This document shows, in pieces, positions 47,401 through 56,487 of a stretch of 64,000 nt of DNA. The translations under genes and the position numbers were made by a program. Within the stretch, counting starts at the first letter, position 1, and the number at the start of each line of letters is the position of its first letter. This DNA comes from Ectothiorhodospira shaposhnikovii (GTDB lineage: Bacteria > Pseudomonadota > Gammaproteobacteria > Ectothiorhodospirales > Ectothiorhodospiraceae). The notes below the pieces were generated by a model that saw only the letters and a list, made by a program, of their open reading frames with translations, did no database searches and was not told the DNA's origin. The stretch spans positions 30,772-94,771 of the forward strand of contig NZ_JAJMLZ010000011.1 of assembly GCF_022227765.1 (NCBI RefSeq), given 5' to 3'.

Positions 47401-48972
47401 ATGAGCCAGAACGCAGACAACATCAAGCCCTGCTACCCCCTGTTCCAGAGCGAGGAGTATCAGGAAGTCCTGGCCCGCAAGCGGGCCGTCGCCGAGGAGG
47501 CCCACAGCCCCGAAAAGGTGCAGGAAGTCTTTCAGTGGACCACCACGGAAGAGTACAAGGAACTGAACTTCCAGCGCGAGGCCCTGACCGTGGACCCGGC
47601 CAAGGCCTGCCAGCCCCTGGGTTCGGTGCTGTGCTCCCTGGGTTTTGAGAACACCCTGCCTTACGTGCACGGTTCCCAGGGTTGCGTGGCCTATTTCCGC
47701 ACCTACTTCAACCGTCATTTCCGCGAGCCCATCGCCTGCGTCTCCGACTCCATGACCGAAGATGCCGCCGTGTTCGGCGGACAGAAGAACATCATGGAAG
47801 GCCTGCAGAACGCCAAGGCCCTGTACAAGCCGGCCATGATCTCCATCTCCACCACCTGCATGGCCGAGGTCATCGGTGACGACCTCAATGCCTTCATCGG
47901 CAACGCCCGCAAGGAAGGCTACATCCCCGAGGACTTCCCCACGCCCTATGCCCACACACCGTCCTTCGTGGGCAGCCATACCACCGGCTGGGACAACATG
48001 TTCGAGGGCACCATCCGCTACTTCACCGTCAACGACATGGAAGGCAAGGAGCCCGGCAAGAACGGCAAGCTCAACCTGGTGCCGGGTTTCGAGACTTACC
48101 TGGGCAACTACCGGGTGATGAAGCGCATGATGAAGGAAATGGGCGTGGACGCCACCCTGCTGTGCGACCCGGAAGAGGTGCTGGATACCCCGGCCGACGG
48201 TGAGTACCGCATGTATGCCGGCGGCACCACCCAGGAAGAGCTCAAGGATGCCCCCAACGCCCGGGACACCATCCTGCTGCAGCCCTGGCAACTGGAAAAG
48301 ACCAAGAAGTTCGTGCAGGGCACCTGGAACCATGAAGTGCCCAAGCTGAACATCCCCATGGGTGTGGAGTGGACCGACGAGTTCCTGATGAAGGTTTCGG
48401 AGATCACCGGCCAGCCGATCCCCGCCTCCCTGGAAAAGGAACGGGGCCGTCTGGTGGACATGATCACCGACTCCCACACCTGGCTGCACGGCAAGACCTA
48501 CGCCCTGTACGGGGATGCGGACTTCGTCATGGGCATGGCCAAGTTCCTGATGGAACTGGGCGCCGAGCCCAGGCACATCCTGGTGCACCATGCCAACAAG
48601 CGCTGGAAGAAGGCGATGGAGAAGATCCTCTCCGAGAGCCCCTACGGCGCCCGCAGCGAAGTGCACATCAACCGGGACCTGTGGCACCTGCGTTCCCTGG
48701 TGTTCACCGACAAGCCGGACTTTTTGATCGGCAACTCCTACGGCAAGTTCATCCAGCGCGACACGCTGGCCAAGGGCAAGGAGTTTGAGGTACCGCTGGT
48801 GCGGATCGGTTTCCCCATCTTCGACCGCCACCACCTGCACCGCATGACCACCCTGGGCTATGAGGGCGGTATGTACATCCTCACCACCCTGGTGAACGCG
48901 GTGCTGGAGCGTCTGGACGAAGAGACCCGCATCATGGGCGAGACGGACTACAACTACGATCTGGTTCGCTGA
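47401..48972 (+). CDS. nifK: Nitrogenase molybdenum-iron protein beta chain
   Basis: A 523-residue protein from the ATG at 47401, with CAGGAG ten bases upstream. P-cluster ligands are Cys70 (AKACQPLGS), Cys95 (GSQGCVAYF) and Cys153 (STTCMAEVIGDD), the same numbers as in Azotobacter. The N-terminal extension of about 45 residues and the length put it in the proteobacterial group. The frame extends upstream to an ATG at 47347 that has no ribosome site. A short-form palindromic repeat lies between nifK and nifT. Confidence 0.99.
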   Translation: MSQNADNIKPCYPLFQSEEYQEVLARKRAVAEEAHSPEKVQEVFQWTTTEEYKELNFQREALTVDPAKACQPLGSVLCSLGFENTLPYVHGSQGCVAYFRTYFNRHFREPIACVSDSMTEDAAVFGGQKNIMEGLQNAKALYKPAMISISTTCMAEVIGDDLNAFIGNARKEGYIPEDFPTPYAHTPSFVGSHTTGWDNMFEGTIRYFTVNDMEGKEPGKNGKLNLVPGFETYLGNYRVMKRMMKEMGVDATLLCDPEEVLDTPADGEYRMYAGGTTQEELKDAPNARDTILLQPWQLEKTKKFVQGTWNHEVPKLNIPMGVEWTDEFLMKVSEITGQPIPASLEKERGRLVDMITDSHTWLHGKTYALYGDADFVMGMAKFLMELGAEPRHILVHHANKRWKKAMEKILSESPYGARSEVHINRDLWHLRSLVFTDKPDFLIGNSYGKFIQRDTLAKGKEFEVPLVRIGFPIFDRHHLHRMTTLGYEGGMYILTTLVNAVLERLDEETRIMGETDYNYDLVR

Positions 48973-48994
48973 TCCACCCGCGCCCCCACTCCAA

Positions 48995-49020
48995 CCCCTC
49001 TCCCCCCTGGGGGAGAGGGG
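48995..49020. repeat. Dispersed palindromic repeat, short form
   Basis: CCCCTCTCCCCC, CT, GGGGGAGAGGGG: a perfect 12-bp stem in the 74-base nifK-nifT gap. It lacks the CCGGGGATGA tail of the long form. It may also act as a partial terminator within the nif operon. Confidence 0.8.
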
Positions 49021-49046
49021 CTCACTTCGCCGGAGAGTACACCATC

Positions 49047-49259
49047 ATGCCCAGCGTCATGATCAACAAGACCGAAGCCGGGGGCCTGACCCTCTATGTT
49101 CCCAAGAAGGATCTGGAGGAGATGATCGTCTCCATGGAACACGAAGGCCCCGACCGCTGGGGCGGGGAACTGACCCTGGCGGATGGTTCCCGCTACTACC
49201 TGGAGCCCATGGACGCGGCGCCCCGGCTGCCCATCACCCTGCGCGTCAAGCGCCTGTGA
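49047..49259 (+). CDS. nifT: Nitrogen fixation protein NifT/FixU
   Basis: A 70-residue protein. The segments LTLYVPKKDLEEMIV and GGELTLADGSRYYLEPM match the small NifT/FixU family, whose members are normally 70-75 residues. Its role is not established; mutants in other bacteria show little phenotype. It sits directly after nifKDH as usual and is followed closely by nifY. Confidence 0.93.
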   Translation: MPSVMINKTEAGGLTLYVPKKDLEEMIVSMEHEGPDRWGGELTLADGSRYYLEPMDAAPRLPITLRVKRL

Positions 49260-49312
49260 TGGTGAACCGGGCCAATGAATGCGCCAGATACCGACACCAT
49301 CAGGAGATCCTC

Positions 49313-50032
49313 ATGTCACCCGACATCCTCAACCGTGAATGCGCCCTGCGCATCGCTCTGGCGAGCCGGGTCCTGCCCGGGGTGCAGTTACCGCGCCTGA
49401 TCGAGGCCATCATCGAGAAGGTGGATGCCCCCATCCGGGAGGACGGCCTGGCCAGGCTCACCGTGGCGGATCTGCGCCAGGCCCTCAAGCGTCCCAAGTC
49501 GGAATCGGGGGAGGAGGGCGGACCCGGCGACGAGGCCCTGGAAATGGCCGTCCGCTATCTCGGTGGGGAACGGGACGTGGAGCCCGGATTGCCCGCCATC
49601 AAGGACTACGTGCCCGGTGACATGCCGGATTCCGTGCGCATCGCCATGGCCTCCAATACCGGGGAAAAGCTGGACGGGCATTTCGGCTCCTGTCTGCGAT
49701 TCCTGGTCTATCAGGTATCCGCCACTGAATCCCGCCTGGTGGACATCCGCGAGACGGAAACCGCCGACCTGACCGACGACCGCAACGCCGCCCGCGCCGC
49801 CATGGTGAATGACTGCCAGGTGCTGTATGTCCAGGGCATCGGTGGTCCCGCCGCCGCCAAGGTGATCCGCGCCGGTGTCCATCCGGTGAAGTTTCCCCGG
49901 GGCAGCGTGGCCTCGGAGGTCATCACCCAGTTGCAGGGTGTCCTCAAGGGCGCGCCCCCGCCCTGGCTGGCCAAATCCATGGGGCGCCAACCGCCGACGC
50001 TGGAGAAATTCCGTGCCGGGGTGGAAGCCTGA
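49313..50032 (+). CDS. nifY: NifY-family dinitrogenase-associated protein
   Basis: A 239-residue protein from the ATG at 49313 (CAGGAG ten bases upstream). The N-terminal half (about residues 1-95) is helical with RIALASRVLPGVQLPRLIEA; the C-terminal half is a NifX/NafY-like cofactor-binding domain beginning VRIAMASNTGEKLDGHFGSC. NifY/NafY proteins bind apo-dinitrogenase or FeMo-co and hold it until insertion. Position after nifHDKT agrees with NifY. A two-domain protein of this size could also be named NafY. Confidence 0.85.
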   Translation: MSPDILNRECALRIALASRVLPGVQLPRLIEAIIEKVDAPIREDGLARLTVADLRQALKRPKSESGEEGGPGDEALEMAVRYLGGERDVEPGLPAIKDYVPGDMPDSVRIAMASNTGEKLDGHFGSCLRFLVYQVSATESRLVDIRETETADLTDDRNAARAAMVNDCQVLYVQGIGGPAAAKVIRAGVHPVKFPRGSVASEVITQLQGVLKGAPPPWLAKSMGRQPPTLEKFRAGVEA

Positions 50033-50046
50033 AAGATTTGATGACG

Positions 50047-50086
50047 CCCTTCTCCCCCCGGGGGAGAAGGGCCGGGGATGAGGGGC
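50047..50086. repeat. Dispersed palindromic repeat, long form
   Basis: CCCTTCTCCCCC followed by C, GGGGGAGAAGGG and then CCGGGGATGAGGGG, just after nifY. The stem is 12 bp. It lies upstream of the nifE NifA site and could end the nifHDKTY transcript. Confidence 0.8.
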
Positions 50087-50131
50087 GACCCATCCTCCGC
50101 AATGACACCCTTGCTCCAATCCTCCCACCAT

Positions 50132-50147
50132 TGTCACATTCGCAACA
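50132..50147 (+). promoter_or_regulatory. NifA upstream activator site for nifE
   Basis: TGT at 50132-50134, ten bases, ACA at 50145-50147. It is 57 bases upstream of the -24 element. Confidence 0.78.
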
Positions 50148-50203
50148 ATCCCTCCGTTCCTGAAAGTCTTAAATAAACAATGGCTTGACGCCATTATTCA
50201 GCC

Positions 50204-50219
50204 TGGCCCGCTCCTTGCA
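50204..50219 (+). promoter_or_regulatory. Sigma-54 (-24/-12) promoter of nifE
   Basis: TGGCCC at 50204-50209 and TTGCA at 50215-50219 with GG-N10-GC spacing. The block differs from TGGCAC at one base. The nifE ATG is 41 bases downstream. An AT-rich stretch precedes it. Confidence 0.88.
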
Positions 50220-50259
50220 TTTCATCACATCAACAACGCGCCAAACGCGGAGGCAAGGC

Positions 50260-51672
50260 ATGAAGGCACAGGACATCAAGGCACTGCTGGACGAACCGGC
50301 CTGTGCCCACAACACCCACAAGCCCAAGGGCGGCTGCACCCGGCCCAAGCCCGGCGCCACCGCCGGCGGCTGCGCCTTCGACGGCGCCCAGATCGCCCTG
50401 CTGCCGGTGGCCGACGTGGCCCATATCGTCCACGGCCCCATCGCCTGCGCCGGCAACACCTGGGACAACCGGGGTACCCGCTCCTCCGGCGGGCCGGACC
50501 TGTTCCGTCTGGGCATGACCACCGACCTTACCGAACAGGACGTGATCATGGGCCGCTCCGAAAAGCGCCTGTTCCACGCCATCCGCCAAGCGGTGGAGGC
50601 CCACCAACCTCCGGCGGTGTTCGTCTACAACACCTGCGTCACCGCCCTCATCGGCGATGACGTGGATGCCGTCTGCAAGGCCGCCCAGGAGCGCTTCGGG
50701 GTACCGGTGGTGCACGTGGATGCCGCCGGTTTCTACGGCTCCAAGAACCTGGGCAATCGCATCGCCGGCGAGACCATGGTGAAGAAGGTGGTGGGTACCC
50801 GGGAGCCGGACCCCATCCCGGCGTCCGCGACACGCCCCGGCATCCGGGTCCATCAGGTCAACCTCATCGCCGAATACAACATCGCCGGTGAGTTCTGGCA
50901 CGTGCTGCCCCTGTTCGACGAGCTGGGCCTGCGCATCCTCTGCACCCTGTCCGGGGACGCCCGCTTCCACCAGATCCAGTCCATGCACCGCAGCCAGGCC
51001 AACATGCTGGTCTGCTCCAAGGCCATGATCAACGTGGCCAGAAAGCTGGAAGAGCGCTACGGCACCCCCTGGTTCGAGGGCAGCTTCTACGGCGTGCAGG
51101 ACATGTCCCAGGCCCTGCGGGATTTTGCCTGCCTGATCGATGATCCGGATCTGACCCGGCGCACCGAGGACCTCATCGCCCGAGAAGAATCCCGCATTCA
51201 TGCCGCCCTGGAACCCTGGCGGGACCGCCTGCGGGGCAAGCGGGTGCTGCTCTACACCGGTGGCGTCAAGTCCTGGTCGGTGGTATCCGCCCTGCAGGAT
51301 CTGGGCATGACCGTGGTGGCCACCGGCACCCGCAAGTCCACGGATGCCGACAAGGCCCGCATCCGCCAGCTGATGGGGGAGGACGCGGTCATGATCGAGG
51401 ACGGCAGTCCCGCCAACCTGCTGCGCATCTATGAAGAAACCCGGGCCGACATGCTCATCGCCGGCGGCCGCAACCTCTATACCGCCCTCAAGGCCCGCAT
51501 GCCCTTCCTGGACATCAACCAGGAACGGGAACACGCCTACGCCGGTTACGAGGGGATGCTGGAACTGGCCCGTCAGCTGGCCATCACCCTGGAAAGCCCC
51601 ATCTGGCCCCGGGTCCGCGAACCCGCCCCCTGGGATGCCGACGGCATGCCCGCCACCTCGGAGGTCCGCTGA
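50260..51672 (+). CDS. nifE: FeMo-cofactor scaffold protein NifE
   Basis: A 470-residue NifD paralogue from the ATG at 50260, preceded by GGAGG. With NifN it is the scaffold on which NifB-co becomes FeMo-co. Cluster cysteines are visible in [15 protein letters not shown] and in [13 protein letters not shown]; an N-terminal Cys-rich region (residues 12-35) is also typical. [17 protein letters not shown] is NifE-specific. nifN starts one base after its stop, so the two are coupled. Its own sigma-54 promoter makes nifENX a separate transcription unit. Confidence 0.97.
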   Translation: MKAQDIKALLDEPACAHNTHKPKGGCTRPKPGATAGGCAFDGAQIALLPVADVAHIVHGPIACAGNTWDNRGTRSSGGPDLFRLGMTTDLTEQDVIMGRSEKRLFHAIRQAVEAHQPPAVFVYNTCVTALIGDDVDAVCKAAQERFGVPVVHVDAAGFYGSKNLGNRIAGETMVKKVVGTREPDPIPASATRPGIRVHQVNLIAEYNIAGEFWHVLPLFDELGLRILCTLSGDARFHQIQSMHRSQANMLVCSKAMINVARKLEERYGTPWFEGSFYGVQDMSQALRDFACLIDDPDLTRRTEDLIAREESRIHAALEPWRDRLRGKRVLLYTGGVKSWSVVSALQDLGMTVVATGTRKSTDADKARIRQLMGEDAVMIEDGSPANLLRIYEETRADMLIAGGRNLYTALKARMPFLDINQEREHAYAGYEGMLELARQLAITLESPIWPRVREPAPWDADGMPATSEVR

Positions 51673-51673
51673 C

Positions 51674-53104
51674 ATGCCCGAAATCCTCAAGCGCAACAAG
51701 GCCCTGTCCGTCAGCCCCCTCAAGGCCAGCCAGCCCCTGGGGGGTGCCCTGGCGTTCCTGGGCATGGATCGGACCATGCCCATGTTCCATGGCGCCCAGG
51801 GCTGTACCGCCTTTGCCAAGGTGTTTCTGGTGCGCCACTTCCGGGAACCCATCCCCCTGCAGACCACCGCCATGGATCAGGTGAGCGCGGTCATGGGCGC
51901 CGACGAGGCCCTGGTGGAAGGCCTGGCCACCATTTGCAACAAGTCCGCGCCGGCCCTGATCGGCATCGTCACCACCGGACTGTCGGAAACGGAAGGGGCC
52001 GACATCCATCGGGTGGTGCGGGAGTTCCGGATGCAGCATCCCGAGTTTGCCCAGGTGGCGGTGGTGCCGGTGAACACTCCGGATTATTGCGGCTCGGCGG
52101 AGACCGGCTTTGCCCTGGCGGTGACCGCCCTCATCGATACCCTGGTGCCCGAGGCGAAGGCGGCCGGGACGGTCCCCGGCAGTCGGCCCCGGCAGCTCAA
52201 CGTGCTGGTCGGGTCAAGCCTGACCCCGGGCGACGTGGACCATCTCAAGGAGATCATCGAGGCGTTCGACCTGGAACCGGTGGTCCTGCCGGATCTGTCC
52301 GCCTCCCTGGATGGTCATCTGGACGAGGCCCGTCTGTCCGCCCTGACCACCGGCGGCACGCCCCTGTCCGCACTGGCTACGCTGGGGAATGCCCAGGCCA
52401 CCCTGGTGGTGGGTGCCTCCATGGCGACGGCGGCGGACCTGCTCAAGGCCCGTACCGGCGTGCCGGATCTGCGTTTTGACGGCCTGATGGGCATGGATGC
52501 CACGGATGAACTGCTGCTGACCCTGTCCCGGCTCAGTGGCCGGCCGGTGCCGGCCCGGCTGCGCCGCCAGCGCGCCCGTCTGCAGGACGCCATGCTCGAC
52601 ACCCATTTCATGATGGGGCTGGCACGCATTGCCGTGGCCGGCGAAGCGGACCTGCTGGCGGGGTTTTCGGCCCTGCTGCGGGAAGTGGGCAGCGAGGTGG
52701 TGGCCGCCGCCGTGCCCGTCAAGGCGCCGGTACTGGATCGCCTTTCAGTACGCACCATCAAGATCGGCGACCTGGAAGACCTGGAGGCCATGGCCCGGGA
52801 GCAGGGAGCGGAACTGCTCATTGCCAATGCCCATGGGGTGGCCTCGGCCCAGCGGCTGGGCATCCCCCTGCTGCGGGCCGGGTTCCCCCAGTACGACTGG
52901 CTGGGCGGCTTCCAGCGGACCTGGATCGGTTATGGGGGTGCCCAGCAGGCCCTGTTTGATCTGGCCAACCTGCGGGTGGCGTCCCACCACGGCGTGACCC
53001 CCTACCGCTCCATCTACGACCGTTCCCCCGACACCGACCTTCCGGAGGGTCCTCGCCATGGGACTTCAGCGTCGCCTGCAGGTGGTTACGCCGCCTGTCA
53101 CTGA
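51674..53104 (+). CDS. nifN: FeMo-cofactor scaffold protein NifN
   Basis: A 476-residue NifK paralogue from the ATG at 51674, one base after the nifE stop. The opening [20 protein letters not shown] and [19 protein letters not shown] with its cluster Cys, then [13 protein letters not shown], match NifN. It forms the NifEN tetramer. The last 15 codons overlap the nifX start, and the tail after [20 protein letters not shown] has low similarity to the family, perhaps a by-product of the overlap. Confidence 0.96.
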   Translation: MPEILKRNKALSVSPLKASQPLGGALAFLGMDRTMPMFHGAQGCTAFAKVFLVRHFREPIPLQTTAMDQVSAVMGADEALVEGLATICNKSAPALIGIVTTGLSETEGADIHRVVREFRMQHPEFAQVAVVPVNTPDYCGSAETGFALAVTALIDTLVPEAKAAGTVPGSRPRQLNVLVGSSLTPGDVDHLKEIIEAFDLEPVVLPDLSASLDGHLDEARLSALTTGGTPLSALATLGNAQATLVVGASMATAADLLKARTGVPDLRFDGLMGMDATDELLLTLSRLSGRPVPARLRRQRARLQDAMLDTHFMMGLARIAVAGEADLLAGFSALLREVGSEVVAAAVPVKAPVLDRLSVRTIKIGDLEDLEAMAREQGAELLIANAHGVASAQRLGIPLLRAGFPQYDWLGGFQRTWIGYGGAQQALFDLANLRVASHHGVTPYRSIYDRSPDTDLPEGPRHGTSASPAGGYAACH

Positions 53105-53558
53105 GACCGCCGTCATGTCATCGCCAGCCCCGGTTCTGATTGCCTTTGCCAGTACGGACCTCAAGCGGGTGGACCAGCATTTCGGGTCCGCCCAGTGCCT
53201 GGCCATCTACCGCCTGGAAAGCGAGGGCAGTGCACTGGTGGAGGCCGTGCAGTTCGGCATGCAGGCCCGGGACGGCCATGAGGACAAGCTGATGGCCAAG
53301 TTCGATGCCTTGCAAGGCTGTGCCGCCGTGTACTGCGAAGCGGCGGGCGCCTCGGCGGTGAAGCAGCTCCTGGCCCTGGGGGTACAACCCCTGAAGGTGG
53401 CCCACGGGACCCGCATCGGTCCGCTGCTGGGCGAGCTTCAGGACGTGATTCGGGACGGTTGTCCGCCGCCCTGGCTGGCCAAGGCCATGCAGCAGGGACG
53501 TTCGGACCCGGACCGGTTTGACGCCATGGCCGCCGAGCCATGGGAAGAAGAAGCCTGA
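53058..53558 (+). CDS. nifX: Nitrogen fixation protein NifX
   Basis: A 166-residue protein that binds NifB-co and the VK-cluster intermediate and passes them to NifEN. The ATG at 53058 lies within nifN but has GGAGGG eight bases upstream, and the N-terminal LQRRLQVV resembles the start of Azotobacter NifX; an ATG at 53115 is a shorter alternative. The core is [20 protein letters not shown], with the HFG motif of the family, followed by a small alpha/beta domain. The DUF269 gene follows 34 bases after. Confidence 0.94.
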   Translation: MGLQRRLQVVTPPVTETAVMSSPAPVLIAFASTDLKRVDQHFGSAQCLAIYRLESEGSALVEAVQFGMQARDGHEDKLMAKFDALQGCAAVYCEAAGASAVKQLLALGVQPLKVAHGTRIGPLLGELQDVIRDGCPPPWLAKAMQQGRSDPDRFDAMAAEPWEEEA

Positions 53559-53592
53559 TCCATCAACCTGTGGACATTTGGGGAAGACATCC

Positions 53593-54051
53593 ATGAGCAA
53601 CACCACCGCTGATCCCATTCTGGAAACTGATTTCATGAAGGAGATGGTTCGCCAGATGCGGGCCCTGGACACCTTCGGAACCCGGGATGGGCAATCCGAC
53701 GAAGCGCTGCTGTCCCAATTCGTCATCACCCCGGAAAAGCGCAAGGAGATCCCCCTGGTCGCCGACATGGACCGGGCCACCCTGGCACGGGTGAATGCGT
53801 TCTACAACGCCGTCGCGGTGCTGATTGAGAAGGAATGCGGCCGCATGGCCACGGTCATGCTCAGCCTGAACGGGGAGGGTTTTGGCCGCGTGATCATCTC
53901 CGTGGGCAAGCTGCTGGTGGTGGACAAGACCCTGCGTGACGTCCATCGCTTCGGTTTCGACAGCCTGTCGAAGATGAAGACCGAGGCGGACAAGCTCCTG
54001 TCGGTGGCCCTGAACATCGTCGGCGATCACCCGGACGTGGCGGGGATGTAA
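53593..54051 (+). CDS. NifX-associated nitrogen fixation protein (DUF269)
   Basis: A 152-residue protein from the ATG at 53593. The segments ETDFMKEMVRQMRALDTFGT and VIISVGKLLVVDKTLRDVHR followed by FGF match the DUF269 family, nearly always found directly downstream of nifX. The biochemical function is not known; genetic context ties it to FeMo-cofactor assembly. A palindromic repeat separates it from fdxB. Confidence 0.93.
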   Translation: MSNTTADPILETDFMKEMVRQMRALDTFGTRDGQSDEALLSQFVITPEKRKEIPLVADMDRATLARVNAFYNAVAVLIEKECGRMATVMLSLNGEGFGRVIISVGKLLVVDKTLRDVHRFGFDSLSKMKTEADKLLSVALNIVGDHPDVAGM

Positions 54052-54059
54052 CAAGCAAG

Positions 54060-54099
54060 CCCTCATCCCCGGCCCTTCTCCCCCTGAGGGAGAAGGGAG
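54060..54099. repeat. Dispersed palindromic repeat, long form
   Basis: CCCTCATCCCCGG then CCCTTCTCCC, CCTGA, GGGAGAAGGG. Same orientation as the 27720 copy. It lies in the 81-base gap before fdxB. Confidence 0.8.
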
Positions 54100-54132
54100 A
54101 CAAAAAACATACATAGAGAAGAGGCGACACCC

Positions 54133-54423
54133 ATGACCCACATCACCGGCCTCACCCGGGGCGGGACCCCCTGGATACCGGCCTTCATCACCGAACTCAA
54201 GGAAGAAAACTGCATCGGCTGCGGCCGCTGCTACAAGGTCTGTACCCGCAACTGCTTTGAACTGGTGGAACGGGAAATCGACGATGACGACGACGATTTC
54301 GATGACGATGCCTCCATGGTCATGCGCCTGCTGGACGCCATGGACTGCATCGGCTGCCAGGCCTGCGCCAAGGTCTGTCCCAAGAACTGCCATACCCATG
54401 CCCCCGCCGCCCTGGCGAGCTGA
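54133..54423 (+). CDS. fdxB: Nif-specific 2[4Fe-4S] ferredoxin III
   Basis: A 96-residue ferredoxin with two CxxCxxCxxxC motifs, CIGCGRCYKVC (about residues 27-37) and CIGCQACAKVC (about 73-83). Between them is an acidic run of aspartates (residues 50-60) that is a recognised feature of the nif-specific FdxB group. It probably delivers electrons to FeMo-co assembly or to NifH. It lies between the DUF269 gene and nifU. Confidence 0.94.
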   Translation: MTHITGLTRGGTPWIPAFITELKEENCIGCGRCYKVCTRNCFELVEREIDDDDDDFDDDASMVMRLLDAMDCIGCQACAKVCPKNCHTHAPAALAS

Positions 54424-54450
54424 ACCCTAGAATCCCGGAGGACAGAAGCC

Positions 54451-55134
54451 ATGTGGGACTATTCCGAAAAGGTCAAAGAGCACTTCTTCAACCCCCGCAA
54501 CGCCGGCGCGGTCGAAGGGGCCAATGCCATCGGCGAGGTGGGTTCCCTGTCCTGCGGGGATGCCCTTCGCCTCACCCTGAAGGTGGACCCTGAGACCCAG
54601 GTGATCCTGGATGCCGGTTTCCAGACCTTCGGCTGCGGTTCCGCCATCGCCTCCAGCTCCGCCCTGACCGAACTCATCAAGGGCATGACCCTGGACGAGG
54701 CCCTGGAAGTGACCAACGAGGACATCGCCGACTTCCTGGACGGCCTGCCGCCGGAGAAGATGCACTGCTCCGTCATGGGACGGGAGGCCCTGGAAGCGGC
54801 CGTTGCCAACTATCGCGGCGAGGTCTGGAAGGATGACCACGAAGAAGGTGCCCTGGTCTGCAAGTGCTTTGCCGTGGATGCCGTCAAGGTGGAGCAGACC
54901 ATCCGCGAGAACGGCCTGCGCACGGTCCAGGACGTGACCTTCTACACCAAGGCCGGCGGCGGTTGCAGTGCCTGCCACGAAGGCATTGAGGAGATCCTGG
55001 TGCGGGTGCTGGCAGAACGGGGCGAGGCTTTCGACCCGGAAAACCATGTCACCGCCCAGCCCGAGGCCCGCCGCGGCAACACGGTTCGCATCATGCCCAG
55101 GATGTCGGTGCGGGTCATGGCGATGGAGGAATGA
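54451..55134 (+). CDS. nifU: NifU, short form without the C-terminal Nfu domain
   Basis: A 227-residue Fe-S scaffold. The first domain (residues 1-125) is IscU-like with cysteines in [22 protein letters not shown] and KMHCSVMG. The second (about 133-190) is a BFD-like [2Fe-2S] domain with LVCKCFAVD and [15 protein letters not shown]. The third, Nfu-type domain of standard NifU (about 300 residues in Azotobacter, with CxxC) is missing; after residue 190 only a short basic tail remains and nifS follows at once. Works with NifS to build nitrogenase clusters. Confidence 0.94.
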   Translation: MWDYSEKVKEHFFNPRNAGAVEGANAIGEVGSLSCGDALRLTLKVDPETQVILDAGFQTFGCGSAIASSSALTELIKGMTLDEALEVTNEDIADFLDGLPPEKMHCSVMGREALEAAVANYRGEVWKDDHEEGALVCKCFAVDAVKVEQTIRENGLRTVQDVTFYTKAGGGCSACHEGIEEILVRVLAERGEAFDPENHVTAQPEARRGNTVRIMPRMSVRVMAMEE

Positions 55135-55136
55135 TC

Positions 55137-56345
55137 ATGGAACCCATCTATCTGGACAACAACGCCACCACCCGGGTGGACCCTGCGGTGGTGGAGGCCA
55201 TGCTGCCCTTCTTCACCGAGCAGTTCGGCAACCCGTCTTCCATCCACAGCTTCGGCAACCGGGTGGGGCACGCCATCAAGCAGGCCCGGGGCCAGGTGCA
55301 GACCCTGCTGGGGGCGGCGCACGATTCGGAGATCGTGTTCACCTCCTGCGGCACCGAGTCCGACTCCACCGCCATCCTCTCGGCGGTGAAGGCCCAGCCC
55401 CAGCGCCGGGAGATCATCACCACCGTGGTGGAACACCCGGCCATCCTCACCGTGTGCGAACAGCTGGAGAAGGAGGGTTACACCATCCATCGGTTGCCGG
55501 TGGATGGCAGGGGACGACTGGACCTGGACCACTACGCCGCCCTGCTGTCGGATCAGGTGGCCCTGGTGACGGTGATGTGGGCCAACAACGAGACCGGCAC
55601 CCTGTTCCCGGTGGAGACCATGGCCCGGATGGCACGGGAAGCGGGTGTAATGTTTCACACCGACGCGGTGCAGGTGGTGGGCAAGCTGCCCATCGACCTG
55701 AAGTCCTCCGCCATCGACATGCTTTCCCTGTCCGGTCACAAGCTCCACGCCCCCAAGGGCATCGGCGTGCTCTACCTGCGCCGGGGCCTGCGCTTTCGGC
55801 CTTTGCTCAGGGGCGGCCATCAGGAACGGGGACGGCGGGCCGGCACCGAAAACAGCGCCGGCATCGTTGCCCTGGGCAAGGCCGCCGAGCTGGCCATGAC
55901 CCACATGGAGCATGAAAACACTGAAGTCCGCGCCCTGCGGGACCATCTGCAGGCGGGCCTGGCGGCACGCATTCCCCATGCCCTGGTGATGGGGGACCAG
56001 GACAATCGGCTGCCCAACACCTTGAACATGGCCTTTGAGTACATTGAAGGGGAGTCCATCCTGTTGCTGCTGAATCAGGCGGGGATCGCCGCGTCCAGCG
56101 GCTCCGCCTGCACCTCCGGTTCCCTGGAACCCTCCCACGTCATGCGGGCCATGGGGATTCCCTACACCGCGGCCCATGGTTCGGTGCGGTTTTCCCTTTC
56201 CCGCTACAACACCCGGGCCGAGATCGACCGGGTGATCGACGTCATGCCGGACATCGTGGCCAGACTGCGCAAGATGTCCCCGTACTGGGGCGTGGACGGC
56301 CCGGTCACGGATCCGGAAAAGGCCTTTGCCCCCGCGTATGCTTGA
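55137..56345 (+). CDS. nifS: Cysteine desulfurase NifS
   Basis: A 402-residue class V PLP enzyme that supplies sulfur from cysteine to NifU. The ATG at 55137 has GGAGGA six bases upstream; the ATG at 55131 would leave no spacing. Features: IYLDNNATTRVDPAVVEAM, NNETGTLFPV, the PLP-binding lysine in LSLSGHKLHAPKG, and the catalytic cysteine in ASSGSACTSGSLEPSHV. GGHQERGRRAGTEN is also conserved. It ends the nif run in this window; nifV is not downstream as it is in many species. Confidence 0.97.
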   Translation: MEPIYLDNNATTRVDPAVVEAMLPFFTEQFGNPSSIHSFGNRVGHAIKQARGQVQTLLGAAHDSEIVFTSCGTESDSTAILSAVKAQPQRREIITTVVEHPAILTVCEQLEKEGYTIHRLPVDGRGRLDLDHYAALLSDQVALVTVMWANNETGTLFPVETMARMAREAGVMFHTDAVQVVGKLPIDLKSSAIDMLSLSGHKLHAPKGIGVLYLRRGLRFRPLLRGGHQERGRRAGTENSAGIVALGKAAELAMTHMEHENTEVRALRDHLQAGLAARIPHALVMGDQDNRLPNTLNMAFEYIEGESILLLLNQAGIAASSGSACTSGSLEPSHVMRAMGIPYTAAHGSVRFSLSRYNTRAEIDRVIDVMPDIVARLRKMSPYWGVDGPVTDPEKAFAPAYA

Positions 56346-56373
56346 ACCGGAATGAGTTGACATCCTCCGGAAA

Positions 56374-56400
56374 GCCCCTCTCCCCCGTGGGAGAGGGTGG
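56374..56400. repeat. Dispersed palindromic repeat, short form
   Basis: CCCCTCTCCC, CCGT, GGGAGAGGG, shortly after nifS. The arms match the 48995 copy. Confidence 0.7.
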
Positions 56401-56487
56401 CGGCCGTCGTCATCTCGTTTCCTATACTCGGGTTGCTGATTGGAAAAAAGTACGCGCTTGGCGCGAAGCAACTTTGAGGGGGAAATG

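Noticed and set aside
49313..50032. A second nifX instead of nifY
   Set aside because: The extra 95-residue helical N-terminal domain and the place after nifT fit NifY/NafY; a true nifX follows nifN.
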